A DNA stretch of 16,572 bases. Source: Acidimicrobiia bacterium UBA4744 (GTDB taxonomy: Bacteria; Actinomycetota; Acidimicrobiia; Spongiisociales; UBA4744). Of the stretch, positions 6,906-13,627 are shown piece after piece. The first letter of the stretch is position 1. Each line of letters begins with the position of its first letter. The stretch covers positions 21,911 through 38,482 of the forward strand of contig DHIO01000051.1 in assembly GCA_002403855.1 (NCBI GenBank), given 5' to 3'. A program made the translations under genes and the position numbers. Under the pieces are notes generated by a model. It did no database searches and was not told where the DNA came from. It saw only the letters and a program-made list of their open reading frames with translations.

Positions 6906-6939
6906 TCCTTCCCGGCCTCACAGGACCGGTGTTAAAGGA
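6906..6939 (-). promoter_or_regulatory. PyrR-binding mRNA hairpin (pyr leader element)
   Basis: The transcript folds as an outer stem UCCUU (6939-6935) with AAGGA (6910-6906), an asymmetric internal loop, an upper stem CCGGUC (6929-6924) with GGCCGG (6917-6912), and the hexaloop CUGUGA (6923-6918). This reproduces the PyrR-binding consensus UCCNGNGAGGC known from Bacillus and mycobacteria. The 3' outer arm holds the AAGGAG of the leader ORF, so protein binding would hide that ribosome site. The element is known to respond to UMP/UTP-loaded PyrR; regulation in this organism is inferred. Confidence 0.88.
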
Positions 6940-6949
6940 CGTTGGCTGG

Positions 6950-6955
6950 AGCGTA
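6950..6955 (-). promoter_or_regulatory. possible -10 element of a pyr operon promoter
   Basis: TACGCT, preceded by TGTGC, resembles an actinobacterial TAnnnT -10 box. A transcript starting about seven bases downstream would begin right at the base of the PyrR hairpin, which is where such leaders usually start. I see no good -35 hexamer at 16-18 bases upstream; the sequence there is GC-rich and lies at the end of nusB. Readthrough from nusB is an alternative source of transcription. Confidence 0.32.
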
Positions 6956-6963
6956 GCACACGA

Positions 6964-7380
6964 TCAGGCCGACGCCGGCCCGGCCGTTTCTCCGGGGCGT
7001 TCGATGATGGCCAGTTTGGCGAGAATTCCGTTGACAAACGCCCCACTGCGCTCCGTCGAGTAGACCTGGGCGAGCCGGACCGCCTCCGAAACCACCACCG
7101 CCATCGGCGTCTTCGGTTCATAGCGGAGCTCATAGAGACCGAGTCTCAGGATCGCCCGATCGACCGGAGGCATCCGGGTGACACGCCACCGGTCCGACAC
7201 GGCATCGATTGCCTCATCGAGCTCTTCGAGGTGGCCTCCGACACCCTCGACGAACCGAACCGCCTTGGCCGGTAGACCGGGATCGACCTCCGGAGGACGG
7301 GAATCTCTCTGGTCGGCTTCGTAGAGAGCGATGAGGGCTAGATCTCGAGGCTCCCTCCGGGGTGCTTCCGGTTCTGTCAC
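6964..7380 (-). CDS. nusB: transcription antitermination protein NusB
   Basis: NusB pairs with NusE (ribosomal protein S10) on boxA RNA and supports antitermination of ribosomal RNA transcription. The 138-residue, all-helical protein shows PRDLALIALYEADQR at 11-25, the core DRAILRLGLYELRY at 74-87 and the family ending VVVSEAVRLAQVYSTERSGAFVNG at about 95-118 (canonical EAV-LA--Y and FVNGIL). The GTG start overlaps the efp stop as GTGA. There is no good Shine-Dalgarno sequence, so translation is probably coupled to efp. It is followed by the 133-base pyr leader region. The efp-nusB-pyrR order is common in actinobacteria. Confidence 0.95.
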   Translation of the reverse strand: MTEPEAPRREPRDLALIALYEADQRDSRPPEVDPGLPAKAVRFVEGVGGHLEELDEAIDAVSDRWRVTRMPPVDRAILRLGLYELRYEPKTPMAVVVSEAVRLAQVYSTERSGAFVNGILAKLAIIERPGETAGPASA

Positions 7381-7934
7381 ACGCGGGTCAGGTATTCGCC
7401 GCTGCGGGTATCCACCTTGATGATGTCGCCCTCCTCGACGAAGAGTGGTGCCTGCACCAGGAGGCCGGTGGCTACCGTCACCGGTTTGGTGGCGCCGGAG
7501 ACTCGGTCGCCCTTGACACCCGGCTCCGCTTTGGTCACCTCCAGCTCGACGGAGGCCGGCAGCTCAACGGCGATCGCTCTGCCCCGGTACATGTGCAGTA
7601 GGGCGGTCATCCCGTCGACGAGATACTGAGCGGCCTCCCCAACCTCCTCCACCGCGACGGCAAACTGGCTATAGGTCTCCAGGTCCATGAAGTGATACCC
7701 CAGGTCGTCTCGATAGAGGAACTGGTGCTCGCGCCGGTCGATTACCGCCTGCTCTACCGGTTCGCCGGCCCGAAAGGTCCGGTCGACAACGGCGCCGGTA
7801 TCGAGGTTCTTCAGTTTCATCCTCACAAACGCCTTACCCTTCCCCGGCTTGACGTGCTGGTATTCGATGATGCTGAAGAGCCCGTCGGGTAGATCGAGGG
7901 CCATTCCCGGACGAGCTTCGTTGGTGGAAATCAT
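7377..7934 (-). CDS. efp: translation elongation factor P
   Basis: EF-P binds between the P and E sites of stalled ribosomes and helps form bonds in polyproline stretches. The 185-residue protein has all three beta-barrel domains. Domain I carries the functional loop KPGKGKAFVR, with Lys32 at the tip, and the C-terminus shows the family signature KVDTRSGEYLTRV at 173-185. The ATG at 7934 has a good ribosome site, GAAAGGAG, about 8 bases upstream. The loop reads PGKGK, whereas actinobacterial EF-Ps described as working unmodified usually have PGKGP. No known modification gene (epmA, earP, ymfI) is in the window. It follows aroB after 33 bases and overlaps nusB. Confidence 0.97.
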   Translation of the reverse strand: MISTNEARPGMALDLPDGLFSIIEYQHVKPGKGKAFVRMKLKNLDTGAVVDRTFRAGEPVEQAVIDRREHQFLYRDDLGYHFMDLETYSQFAVAVEEVGEAAQYLVDGMTALLHMYRGRAIAVELPASVELEVTKAEPGVKGDRVSGATKPVTVATGLLVQAPLFVEEGDIIKVDTRSGEYLTRV

Positions 7935-7967
7935 TGCGGTGGCTCCTTTCGGCAGTCCGGAGTGTAT

Positions 7968-8993
7968 CTAGGTGATACCGATGGCGGTGAGGCCCAAATC
8001 GACGGCCGCGTCGCTGACCGGTAGCAGCAGAGGGTCACCCACCGAACGCAGCAACACCATTCGCAGCCCGGAGGCGTCTCGCTTCTTGTCCTTCATCAAG
8101 ATGTCGAGCACCGGCCGGCGGGCAACTCCGTCGACTTGGACGGGTAGGCCCAGTCCGACGATAGCCGTCCGCTGGCGATGGGCGGCTGCAAACCCGGTGA
8201 GGTCCTCGGCAATCCGGCCCGCGGCCGCCATTCCGACTGCTACCGAATGGCCGTGCGGAAGGCCGGCCGCAATCTCAATCGCGTGACCAATCGTGTGGCC
8301 GTAGTTGAGGAGTGCCCTGATCCCTGATTCCCGGAAGTCCCGGTTGACGATCCTTGCTTTGACCGCAACCGCCTTCGGTACGACTGCGGACAGGTCGACC
8401 TTCAAGCCGGACGACTCGATATCGGAAAAGAGTGACGCGTCGCCGATCAATCCTGCTTTCAACGCTTCCGCCAGACCCTCGCGCTTCAGGTCGGTTGGCA
8501 GTTTCTCCAGAACGTCCAGATCGATCACTACCCGGCTGGGATGATGGAAGGCACCCACCAGGTTCTTGCCTCCCAGGTTGACCCCGGTCTTGCCGCCGAT
8601 TGCGGCATCGACGGCCCCCAGCAGAGTGGTGGGAACGTGTACGGCCTCGATTCCCCTCAGGTACGTGGCGGCAACGAAGCCTGCCAGATCCGTCACGGCC
8701 CCCCCTCCGACGCCGACGACGGTGTCGTGACGACCGATTCCGACTTCCGCCAGCCATTCGTAGGCAGTACCGGCGATTGCCAGAGTCTTTGCTTCATCCC
8801 GGTCGGGCAGATTCATCTGGTGCACCTCGATAGAGGCGGCACCTGCTGCCACCATGGTGGCGATGTGCCGGGCGCCCGGCTGCGTGAAGAGTGCCATCTT
8901 CTCTCGATCCGGTCGGGAGGGAAGCACGTCGCGCCGTACCAAGTCGCGGTCGATGAGAACCTCGGATCGGCCGTCGATCAGAAACCGTTCCAC
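7968..8993 (-). CDS. aroB: 3-dehydroquinate synthase
   Basis: AroB turns DAHP into 3-dehydroquinate, the second shikimate step, using NAD and a divalent metal. The 341-residue protein shows the NAD-binding VVGVGGGAVTDLAGF at 92-106, the substrate stretch VPTTLLGAVDAAIGGKTGVN, Lys143 (GGKN), and likely zinc ligands Glu176 (LAEALKAG), His233 (NYGHTIGHA) and His247 (PHGHSVAVGM). The usual HGE motif reads HGH here. The GTG start at 8993 lies 16 bases inside aroK, so expression is coupled. No aroQ or aroE follows; efp comes next after 33 bases. Function is secure from the motifs and the aroC-aroK-aroB order. Confidence 0.96.
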   Translation of the reverse strand: MERFLIDGRSEVLIDRDLVRRDVLPSRPDREKMALFTQPGARHIATMVAAGAASIEVHQMNLPDRDEAKTLAIAGTAYEWLAEVGIGRHDTVVGVGGGAVTDLAGFVAATYLRGIEAVHVPTTLLGAVDAAIGGKTGVNLGGKNLVGAFHHPSRVVIDLDVLEKLPTDLKREGLAEALKAGLIGDASLFSDIESSGLKVDLSAVVPKAVAVKARIVNRDFRESGIRALLNYGHTIGHAIEIAAGLPHGHSVAVGMAAAGRIAEDLTGFAAAHRQRTAIVGLGLPVQVDGVARRPVLDILMKDKKRDASGLRMVLLRSVGDPLLLPVSDAAVDLGLTAIGIT

Positions 8994-9490
8994 AGCTTCA
9001 TTACCTCGCGGGCTACCTCGTCCTCACTCTTGCCGCTCGTATCCACGTTGTGGTGCGCGGCCTGCTCATACGCCGATTCGCGGTTTTCCAGCAACTCCGT
9101 CAGGCGCCCATCGGTCGGCCGGCCGAGGAGAAGTGGGCGATTCACACCATCGCCCAGCCTCGCCGCCAAATCGCCGGCTCCCGCTATCAGCCACACGACC
9201 AGGCCGCTGCCTCGCATCGCGGACACGTTCTCGTCCCGCAGCACCGCCCCGCCGCCGGTGGCAACCACGCAATCCCGGTTGGCAGCCACGATTCGAGCGA
9301 TTTCCCCCGTCTCCAGGTCCCGGAAGGTCTCTTCACCATCGGTTTCCCAAATCACGCTTATGGTTCGGTTGGCATCTGCCTCGATGCGTTCGTCGATGTC
9401 GATGAAAGGAAGACCCGACCGGCAAGAAATGAGGGTCCCCACTGTGGTCTTTCCGGCGCCCATCATGCCGACCAACCAGAGGGCTCGCAT
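8978..9490 (-). CDS. aroK: shikimate kinase
   Basis: AroK phosphorylates shikimate at the 3-hydroxyl with ATP. The 170-residue P-loop protein shows GMMGAGKTT (8-16), the shikimate-binding DID at 31-33 and Arg57 (FRDLE), GGG at 79-81 (VVATGGGAVL), the lid arginine Arg118 (VNRPLL) and Arg137 in NRESAYEQAA. Length is typical for the family. Its ATG shares one base with the aroC stop (TGATG), and its stop lies 16 bases inside aroB. The three aro genes are therefore translated as a coupled set. Nothing appears to be missing or altered. Confidence 0.96.
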   Translation of the reverse strand: MRALWLVGMMGAGKTTVGTLISCRSGLPFIDIDERIEADANRTISVIWETDGEETFRDLETGEIARIVAANRDCVVATGGGAVLRDENVSAMRGSGLVVWLIAGAGDLAARLGDGVNRPLLLGRPTDGRLTELLENRESAYEQAAHHNVDTSGKSEDEVAREVMKLWNGF

Positions 9491-10641
9491 CAGAATGCAG
9501 CCAGCCGGGCGCGGTACGATTCGACCGCCGACACGAGATCATCCACGGTGTCTCCTCCGAACTGCCGGAGGACCTCCCCGGCCAGGACGTAGGCCACCAT
9601 CTGCTCGGCCACCACGCCGGCCGCCGGCACCGCACAAACATCGGATCGCTCTCGGAACGCATCGGCCGGTTCTTTGGTGGCAACGTCGACGCTTCGCAGG
9701 GGGCGCATCAGGGTCGAGATGGGCTTCATCGCCGCTCGCATCCTCAGGGTCTGCCCGGTGCTCATCCCTCCCTCGAGGCCACCCGCCCGGTCGGACTCCC
9801 GCAGAAAGACTCCGTCCGCGTGCCGAATCTCGTCGTGGGCTTCTGATCCCCTGCGCGACGCGGTAGCCAGACCGTCCCCCATCTCCACGGCTTTGATCCC
9901 CTGGATCGACATCAGAGCTCCGGCCAACTGGGCATCGAGCCGCCGGTCCCAATGGACGTGGCTGCCGAGACCGGCAGGAACCCCATATGCGAGGATCTCC
10001 ACTACTCCTCCGAGAGTATCCCGGTCTTCCCGGGCTTGCTCAATGGCCGCCTTCATAGCCGGTTCGGTCTTCTTGGAGAAGACCCGCACGGGGGATTCGT
10101 CGATGGTGGGCAGGTCTCCCGGGCCGGGCATCGTCCCTGCAGGAACCGCAACCGGACCGATCGCCACCACGTGGCTGAGAACGGTGATCTGCACCGACCG
10201 AAGAAGCTGAGCGGCCGCATATCCGGCTACGGTTCGGGCCGCTGTTTCCCGAGCGGAGGCCCGCTCGAGGATGTTGCGGGCGTCGCGGGTGTCGTACTTG
10301 AGCATCCCGGGCAAATCGGCGTGGCCGGGACGGGGGGTGGCCATCACTCGCTGCGGTTCACCCGGTTCCGGCGACATCTCCACAGCCCACTTGGCCCATT
10401 CGGTGTTCCGGATGACAACGGCGAGCGGGCTTCCCAGTGTTCGACCATGACGCACCCCGGCGAGTATCTCCAGCTCATCCTGTTCGATCTTCATGCGCCG
10501 GCCCCGGCCAAACCCCAACCGGCGCCGTTCCAGTTGGTTGGACAAACCTTCGGAGCGGATCTCCAGTCCGGCCGGTAGTCCCTCGACGATCGTCACCAGC
10601 CCTGGACCGTGAGACTCGCCGGCAGTGAGAAAGCGCAACAT
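9490..10641 (-). CDS. aroC: chorismate synthase
   Basis: AroC eliminates phosphate from EPSP to give chorismate, the branch point to aromatic amino acids, folate and quinones; it needs reduced FMN. The 383-residue protein starts MLRFLTAGESHGPGL and contains the family signatures GESHG with His11, RRRLGFGRG at 39-47, PRPGHADLPG at 103-112 with His107, and ERASARETAARTV at 126-138. The start is the first ATG and fits the family exactly, but there is no Shine-Dalgarno sequence just upstream. The gene follows the pilus operon after 40 bases that include a 21-base inverted repeat. It may be read from the pilus transcript or from its own promoter, which I cannot identify. Confidence 0.97.
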   Translation of the reverse strand: MLRFLTAGESHGPGLVTIVEGLPAGLEIRSEGLSNQLERRRLGFGRGRRMKIEQDELEILAGVRHGRTLGSPLAVVIRNTEWAKWAVEMSPEPGEPQRVMATPRPGHADLPGMLKYDTRDARNILERASARETAARTVAGYAAAQLLRSVQITVLSHVVAIGPVAVPAGTMPGPGDLPTIDESPVRVFSKKTEPAMKAAIEQAREDRDTLGGVVEILAYGVPAGLGSHVHWDRRLDAQLAGALMSIQGIKAVEMGDGLATASRRGSEAHDEIRHADGVFLRESDRAGGLEGGMSTGQTLRMRAAMKPISTLMRPLRSVDVATKEPADAFRERSDVCAVPAAGVVAEQMVAYVLAGEVLRQFGGDTVDDLVSAVESYRARLAAF

Positions 10642-10667
10642 CTGAGAGAGTTTCGAGTGTCACGCAC

Positions 10668-10688
10668 GAAGTAGCAAGTTGCTACTTC
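10668..10688. repeat. 21-base perfect inverted repeat between the pilus and shikimate genes
   Basis: The arms GAAGTAGCAA and TTGCTACTTC are exact reverse complements around a single central base. The repeat overlaps the stop codon of the PilP-like gene and lies 27 bases upstream of aroC. As RNA it could form an 8-base-pair stem with a 5-base loop, but no U-tract follows. It could be an operator for a dimeric regulator, a weak terminator, or an mRNA-stability hairpin. Confidence 0.6.
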
Positions 10689-11188
10689 AGGATCTCTTGG
10701 CCGACCGACAGCTCAAAGGCGTTGTCGCCGTACAAGAAGACACCGCTGTCGGGATCCAAGCTGACGACCTTGAAGTCGCCGGCGAAGGTATCTCCCACCC
10801 CCACGTCGTAGTCGGTGCCGTCCACCTGGACCGTAGCCCTCAATACACCACCGACGTCTCTGATTTCTATCAGGGTCACCCTGATCCCCGACGGCTCGAA
10901 TCCATTATCCGTCCCACCATTCCCACCACCGGTTGCCGAGTCTTCGGTGATCAGCGGCCGGAAGGGATCCCGCGGTTGTGACACTTGGAACGAGCTCAGC
11001 ACCTTCACCCCTTCGATCAACTCGTCGGTTGCCGAAGCCGCCACTGTGGATTCGGCCAGCGGGCCGTCGAGTAACGAGTCGGCCGGGTGGAGTATGGACG
11101 GGGCGATCAACAGCCAGGCTCCGGCGATCGCCAGCCCGGTCAGAATGATGGCTACCGCAGCCGCCGTCCCGTTTCTTCTCGTGTGCAT
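10682..11188 (-). CDS. PilP/GspC-like pilus assembly protein (membrane-anchored)
   Basis: This 168-residue protein has a short cytoplasmic start (MHTRRNG), one membrane helix at about 8-29, a linker with DPFRPL at 74-79 and a glycine-rich stretch at 87-92, and a C-terminal beta-rich domain from about 101 (VTLIEI, ATVQVDGTDYDVGVGDTF, FKVVSLD, GVFLYGDNAFELSVGQ). That layout matches the homology region of PilP and GspC, which link the inner-membrane pilus platform to the secretin in Gram-negative bacteria. It is the last gene of pilM-N-O-X and overlaps the pilO stop as TGATG; a GTG one codon earlier is equally usable. No secretin gene is present and the host is probably monoderm, so its partner is unclear. 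The family assignment is by pattern and position only. Confidence 0.68.
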   Translation of the reverse strand: MHTRRNGTAAAVAIILTGLAIAGAWLLIAPSILHPADSLLDGPLAESTVAASATDELIEGVKVLSSFQVSQPRDPFRPLITEDSATGGGNGGTDNGFEPSGIRVTLIEIRDVGGVLRATVQVDGTDYDVGVGDTFAGDFKVVSLDPDSGVFLYGDNAFELSVGQEILK

Positions 11189-11796
11189 CACTCACCGTCC
11201 CCGGGAGTCGTCGTAGTCGTGGTTTCCGTGACCTCTTCGATGACGCCGGGAAGTACGACGTTTCCGGTCGTGAACGTCACGGCGGAAATCGAGACGGTCT
11301 CGATGGTGAACCCGGCGTCGTCTTCGGTTGGTGTAAGACTGACGGCGTCGATCCGAACGATGCGTTCAAGGTCCGCTATCCCGTAGAGGTACCCGAGGAC
11401 CTCGAAGAACTGGCCCTCCACGATCAGGCTGACCGGAATCTCGAAGTAGTCCTCACCTTCGACTTCGGTGGGGTTGCCGTACGTGCCGCTTTCCCACTGG
11501 ACACCCGAGTCCTCGGCCAGTTCGGCCAGCGTGTCGATCAGGGCCGGCATCTGGGGAGTGGGGGGTATGGCGGCTTCCAACGCACCGATCGCCGACAGAT
11601 AGGTCAGTTCGTTTTCCTGGATCTTCTTGAGACGAGACAACTGCGTTCGCAAGAGCACCTCGTTGTCCTGGGCGGATTGCAGCTGATCTTCGGCTTCGCT
11701 GATCCTGGTGTTGGTGGGCGAGATGACGAAGAACCACCACAGCGCCGTCACGAGCAGGACACCCAGCGCGGCCAGGATGACCCCCGTGCGCCTCAT
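11188..11796 (-). CDS. pilO: type IV pilus assembly protein PilO
   Basis: PilO forms heterodimers with PilN on the outer face of the membrane and helps link the motor platform to the growing pilus. The 202-residue protein has one membrane helix at about 6-25, a coiled coil at 31-62 (SEAEDQLQSAQDNEVLLRTQ onwards), and a ferredoxin-like C-terminal half with IPVSLIVEGQFFEVLGYLYGI, the PilO family core. It ends in an acidic tail containing six consecutive threonines at 192-197. The start overlaps the pilN stop as ATGA and the end overlaps the next gene by one base. Placement after pilM-pilN makes the call strong despite low sequence conservation in this family. Confidence 0.9.
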   Translation of the reverse strand: MRRTGVILAALGVLLVTALWWFFVISPTNTRISEAEDQLQSAQDNEVLLRTQLSRLKKIQENELTYLSAIGALEAAIPPTPQMPALIDTLAELAEDSGVQWESGTYGNPTEVEGEDYFEIPVSLIVEGQFFEVLGYLYGIADLERIVRIDAVSLTPTEDDAGFTIETVSISAVTFTTGNVVLPGVIEEVTETTTTTTPGDGE

Positions 11797-12413
11797 GAGG
11801 GGACCTCAGGTGTGCGTTCTTCGACTCGGTTCGAGCGGGCTGCGTCCAGGAGCGAGGCAACCGAGGTGAAGTTCACGACCGGGGATTCACCGATTTCCGC
11901 CCGGTTCGTCGATGAGACCCATCCAAGACCTACGGCGGGCCATTCCTCGGAGTCCAGCACCCGCAACCAGGAAGAAGCATCAGGGTAGTCAAAGGCAACC
12001 CCGTTAACGGAGAGCTGGCCGAGCAGGAACGGATTCTCCTCGATTTGCTGCAGGGTGCCGGTGAGGCTCGTCAACCAGAGCCGATCGGGAATGATGCGAG
12101 CCAGGTCGTTGAGCAGCCGGCCCCAGGCGATATCAGTTGCCAGCGCGGCTCCAAGGCGCTCGACTCCGTCTTCGTAGATGGAGCGAAGGGCCCTCACCTC
12201 AGACAGAGAAGCGATCTCAGCCTCGATCCGCGCATTGGCTGCCAGCTGCGCGTCGAGGTCGTCTTCGGCGTCGGTCGCCTTGCCCTGCCACCACAGCGCT
12301 ACCAGGGCGAGCACCGCCAGATAGACCACTCCGAGGACGATGAGACCCGCTGTTTTGCGCCGGGCGGTTGCCCGTTGGGCTGCTTCCGGTGGGAGGAGGT
12401 TGATGGGCCGCAT
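11793..12413 (-). CDS. pilN: type IV pilus assembly protein PilN
   Basis: PilN is a bitopic membrane protein whose short cytoplasmic N-terminus binds PilM. The 206-residue protein starts MRPINLLPPE, carrying the INLLP motif that docks into PilM, then a membrane helix at about 22-42, a coiled coil at 45-80, and a globular outer domain with IPDRLWLTSLTG and LSVNGVAFDYPDASSWL. I chose the ATG at 12413, which shares a base with the pilM stop (TGATG) and has GGGGAG about 7 bases upstream. A GTG at 12428 would add five residues in front of the motif. The stop overlaps pilO as ATGA. Confidence 0.91.
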   Translation of the reverse strand: MRPINLLPPEAAQRATARRKTAGLIVLGVVYLAVLALVALWWQGKATDAEDDLDAQLAANARIEAEIASLSEVRALRSIYEDGVERLGAALATDIAWGRLLNDLARIIPDRLWLTSLTGTLQQIEENPFLLGQLSVNGVAFDYPDASSWLRVLDSEEWPAVGLGWVSSTNRAEIGESPVVNFTSVASLLDAARSNRVEERTPEVPS

Positions 12414-13483
12414 CAGAGTTCTCCCCACATCGCCAATCCGACGGGTACCGGCAGCACCGGTTGGGTCTGGGCGAGTTCGACGTCGCTGAGCCCCAGTTTG
12501 CCGACTCGCATCTTCTCTTCATCGAGCACGCGTACGGGCTCGATCCCGACTCCTAGCGAACGACCCAAACGGTTGGCCAGGTTGGGCAGTCGCGCCCCAT
12601 TTCCGGCTACGTAGAGTCGATCCAAGCCGTCGACTCCCGACTGACCCAAGTAGTAGTCCACCGACCCCCGAATCTCCTCGATGAGGACATCTGCCTCTTC
12701 GGTCAGAAGCAGTCTGGCGAGTGCCTCGCCTTCGGTACCTTCCGGCATGCCGTCGATCGCTACCCCGGTGCGGCGTTTGTACTGTTCCGCCTGGTCCGGC
12801 TCCATCGGCATCCGGTCGGCCAGCGCCGAAGTGAACGAAGCCCCGCCCATCGTCAAGATTCGAAGGAACCGGATGGTTCCTCCCTTCAGGAGGATGACCT
12901 GCGTGAGCCCGGCTCCGATGTTGACGATGGCCTGGGTTCCGGCGTCGAGATCGAAGTCGGTCCCCAGCGCCGCCCGGGCGAGTGCAAAGGCCTGCAGGTC
13001 GATAGCCATCACCTTGATCCCGGCATTCCCGACCACGCGGAGGACCTCCGCCGCCATGTCCTTCTGGGCCGCCACCACGAGGACGGACAGCATGGGCTCT
13101 CCGTTGGGCGTAGCGAATTCTTCCAGCGGAACGAAGTCGAGGATGGCCTCATCAATGGGGATCGGGATGTACTCCTGTGCCTGAAAAGGGAGCGCCTGAG
13201 CCAACTCGTCTTCGGCCATGTAGGGCAAGTCGACGCGCCGGACGATCACCCTTTGATTGGCAATGCCGACTACCACTCTCTTCTTCGGGAGTTTCGCCGC
13301 TTTCCAGAGCTGGGTGAGTGCGTCCCGGACGATGGCTTCTTCAACGATCTCGCCGGCCACTACCGCGCCTTCGGGTAGCGAAACCTGCCCGTAACGCTGC
13401 AAGACGGGCACATTCTTGCCCGTCTGCACAACTGCCGCACGAACTGCGCTCGTGCCTATGTCCAACCCGACGTTGATCGCCAT
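12413..13483 (-). CDS. pilM: type IV pilus assembly protein PilM (actin-like ATPase)
   Basis: PilM is a cytoplasmic actin/FtsA-like protein that forms a ring under the pilus machine and holds PilN. The 356-residue protein shows the nucleotide-binding pieces of that fold: phosphate 1 at 6-20 (GLDIGTSAVRAAVV), phosphate 2 at 185-200 (AIVNIGAGLTQVILLK), and the adenosine motif LYVAGNGARLPNL at 290-302. The segment EDELAQALPFQAQEYIPIPI at 91-110 is characteristic of PilM. The ATG at 13483 has GGAGA 6 bases upstream. A 144-base gap with a hairpin and AT-rich promoter-like sequence precedes it, so pilM-N-O and the PilP-like gene may form a transcription unit separate from pilD. Confidence 0.95.
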   Translation of the reverse strand: MAINVGLDIGTSAVRAAVVQTGKNVPVLQRYGQVSLPEGAVVAGEIVEEAIVRDALTQLWKAAKLPKKRVVVGIANQRVIVRRVDLPYMAEDELAQALPFQAQEYIPIPIDEAILDFVPLEEFATPNGEPMLSVLVVAAQKDMAAEVLRVVGNAGIKVMAIDLQAFALARAALGTDFDLDAGTQAIVNIGAGLTQVILLKGGTIRFLRILTMGGASFTSALADRMPMEPDQAEQYKRRTGVAIDGMPEGTEGEALARLLLTEEADVLIEEIRGSVDYYLGQSGVDGLDRLYVAGNGARLPNLANRLGRSLGVGIEPVRVLDEEKMRVGKLGLSDVELAQTQPVLPVPVGLAMWGEL

Positions 13484-13550
13484 GTTGTCTCCACCCTGGA
13501 CCGGCCGTTACGACCGATCCCCCGCGTGGCCCAGCTAGACCGCGACCCCA

Positions 13551-13590
13551 CCCTTAATTACAAAGGTGTGATTACAAGAGCGTAACAATG
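13551..13590 (-). promoter_or_regulatory. AT-rich promoter-like segment upstream of pilM
   Basis: In a very GC-rich window this stretch is markedly AT-rich and contains, in the minus orientation, TTGTTAC, two TTGTAAT repeats 15 bases apart, and TAATTAAG. It lies 68-107 bases before the pilM start. I could not find a clean pair of -35 and -10 hexamers at standard spacing, so the call is only that this is the most likely promoter or regulator site for pilM-N-O. Confidence 0.28.
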
Positions 13591-13606
13591 CGCCCATACG
13601 GGCGCA
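13589..13606 (-). terminator. hairpin downstream of pilD
   Basis: TGCGCCC and GGGCGCA form a perfect 7-base-pair stem with a 4-base loop, 21 bases after the pilD stop. In the transcript it is followed by TTGTTACG, a weak U-tract. It is plausibly the end of the pilD transcript. A run of CCGG repeats lies between the stop codon and the hairpin. Confidence 0.5.
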
Positions 13607-13627
13607 AGCACCGGCCGGCCGGGGTTT

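Noticed and set aside
6861..6945. A Bacillus-type antiterminator in the pyr leader
   Set aside because: The best alternative pairing I could find with the terminator arms is about five base pairs (GGCCG with CGGCC), too weak to compete; a computed fold could still overturn this.
8541..9866. A long plus-strand open frame of about 440 codons across aroB, aroK and aroC
   Set aside because: It is antisense to three well-matched genes and its translation is rich in Arg, Pro and Ser with no motif. GC-rich genes commonly leave such open frames opposite them.
12414..12428. A GTG start for pilN five codons upstream
   Set aside because: The ATG at 12413 has correct spacing to GGGGAG, overlaps the pilM stop, and places INLLP at the usual position.
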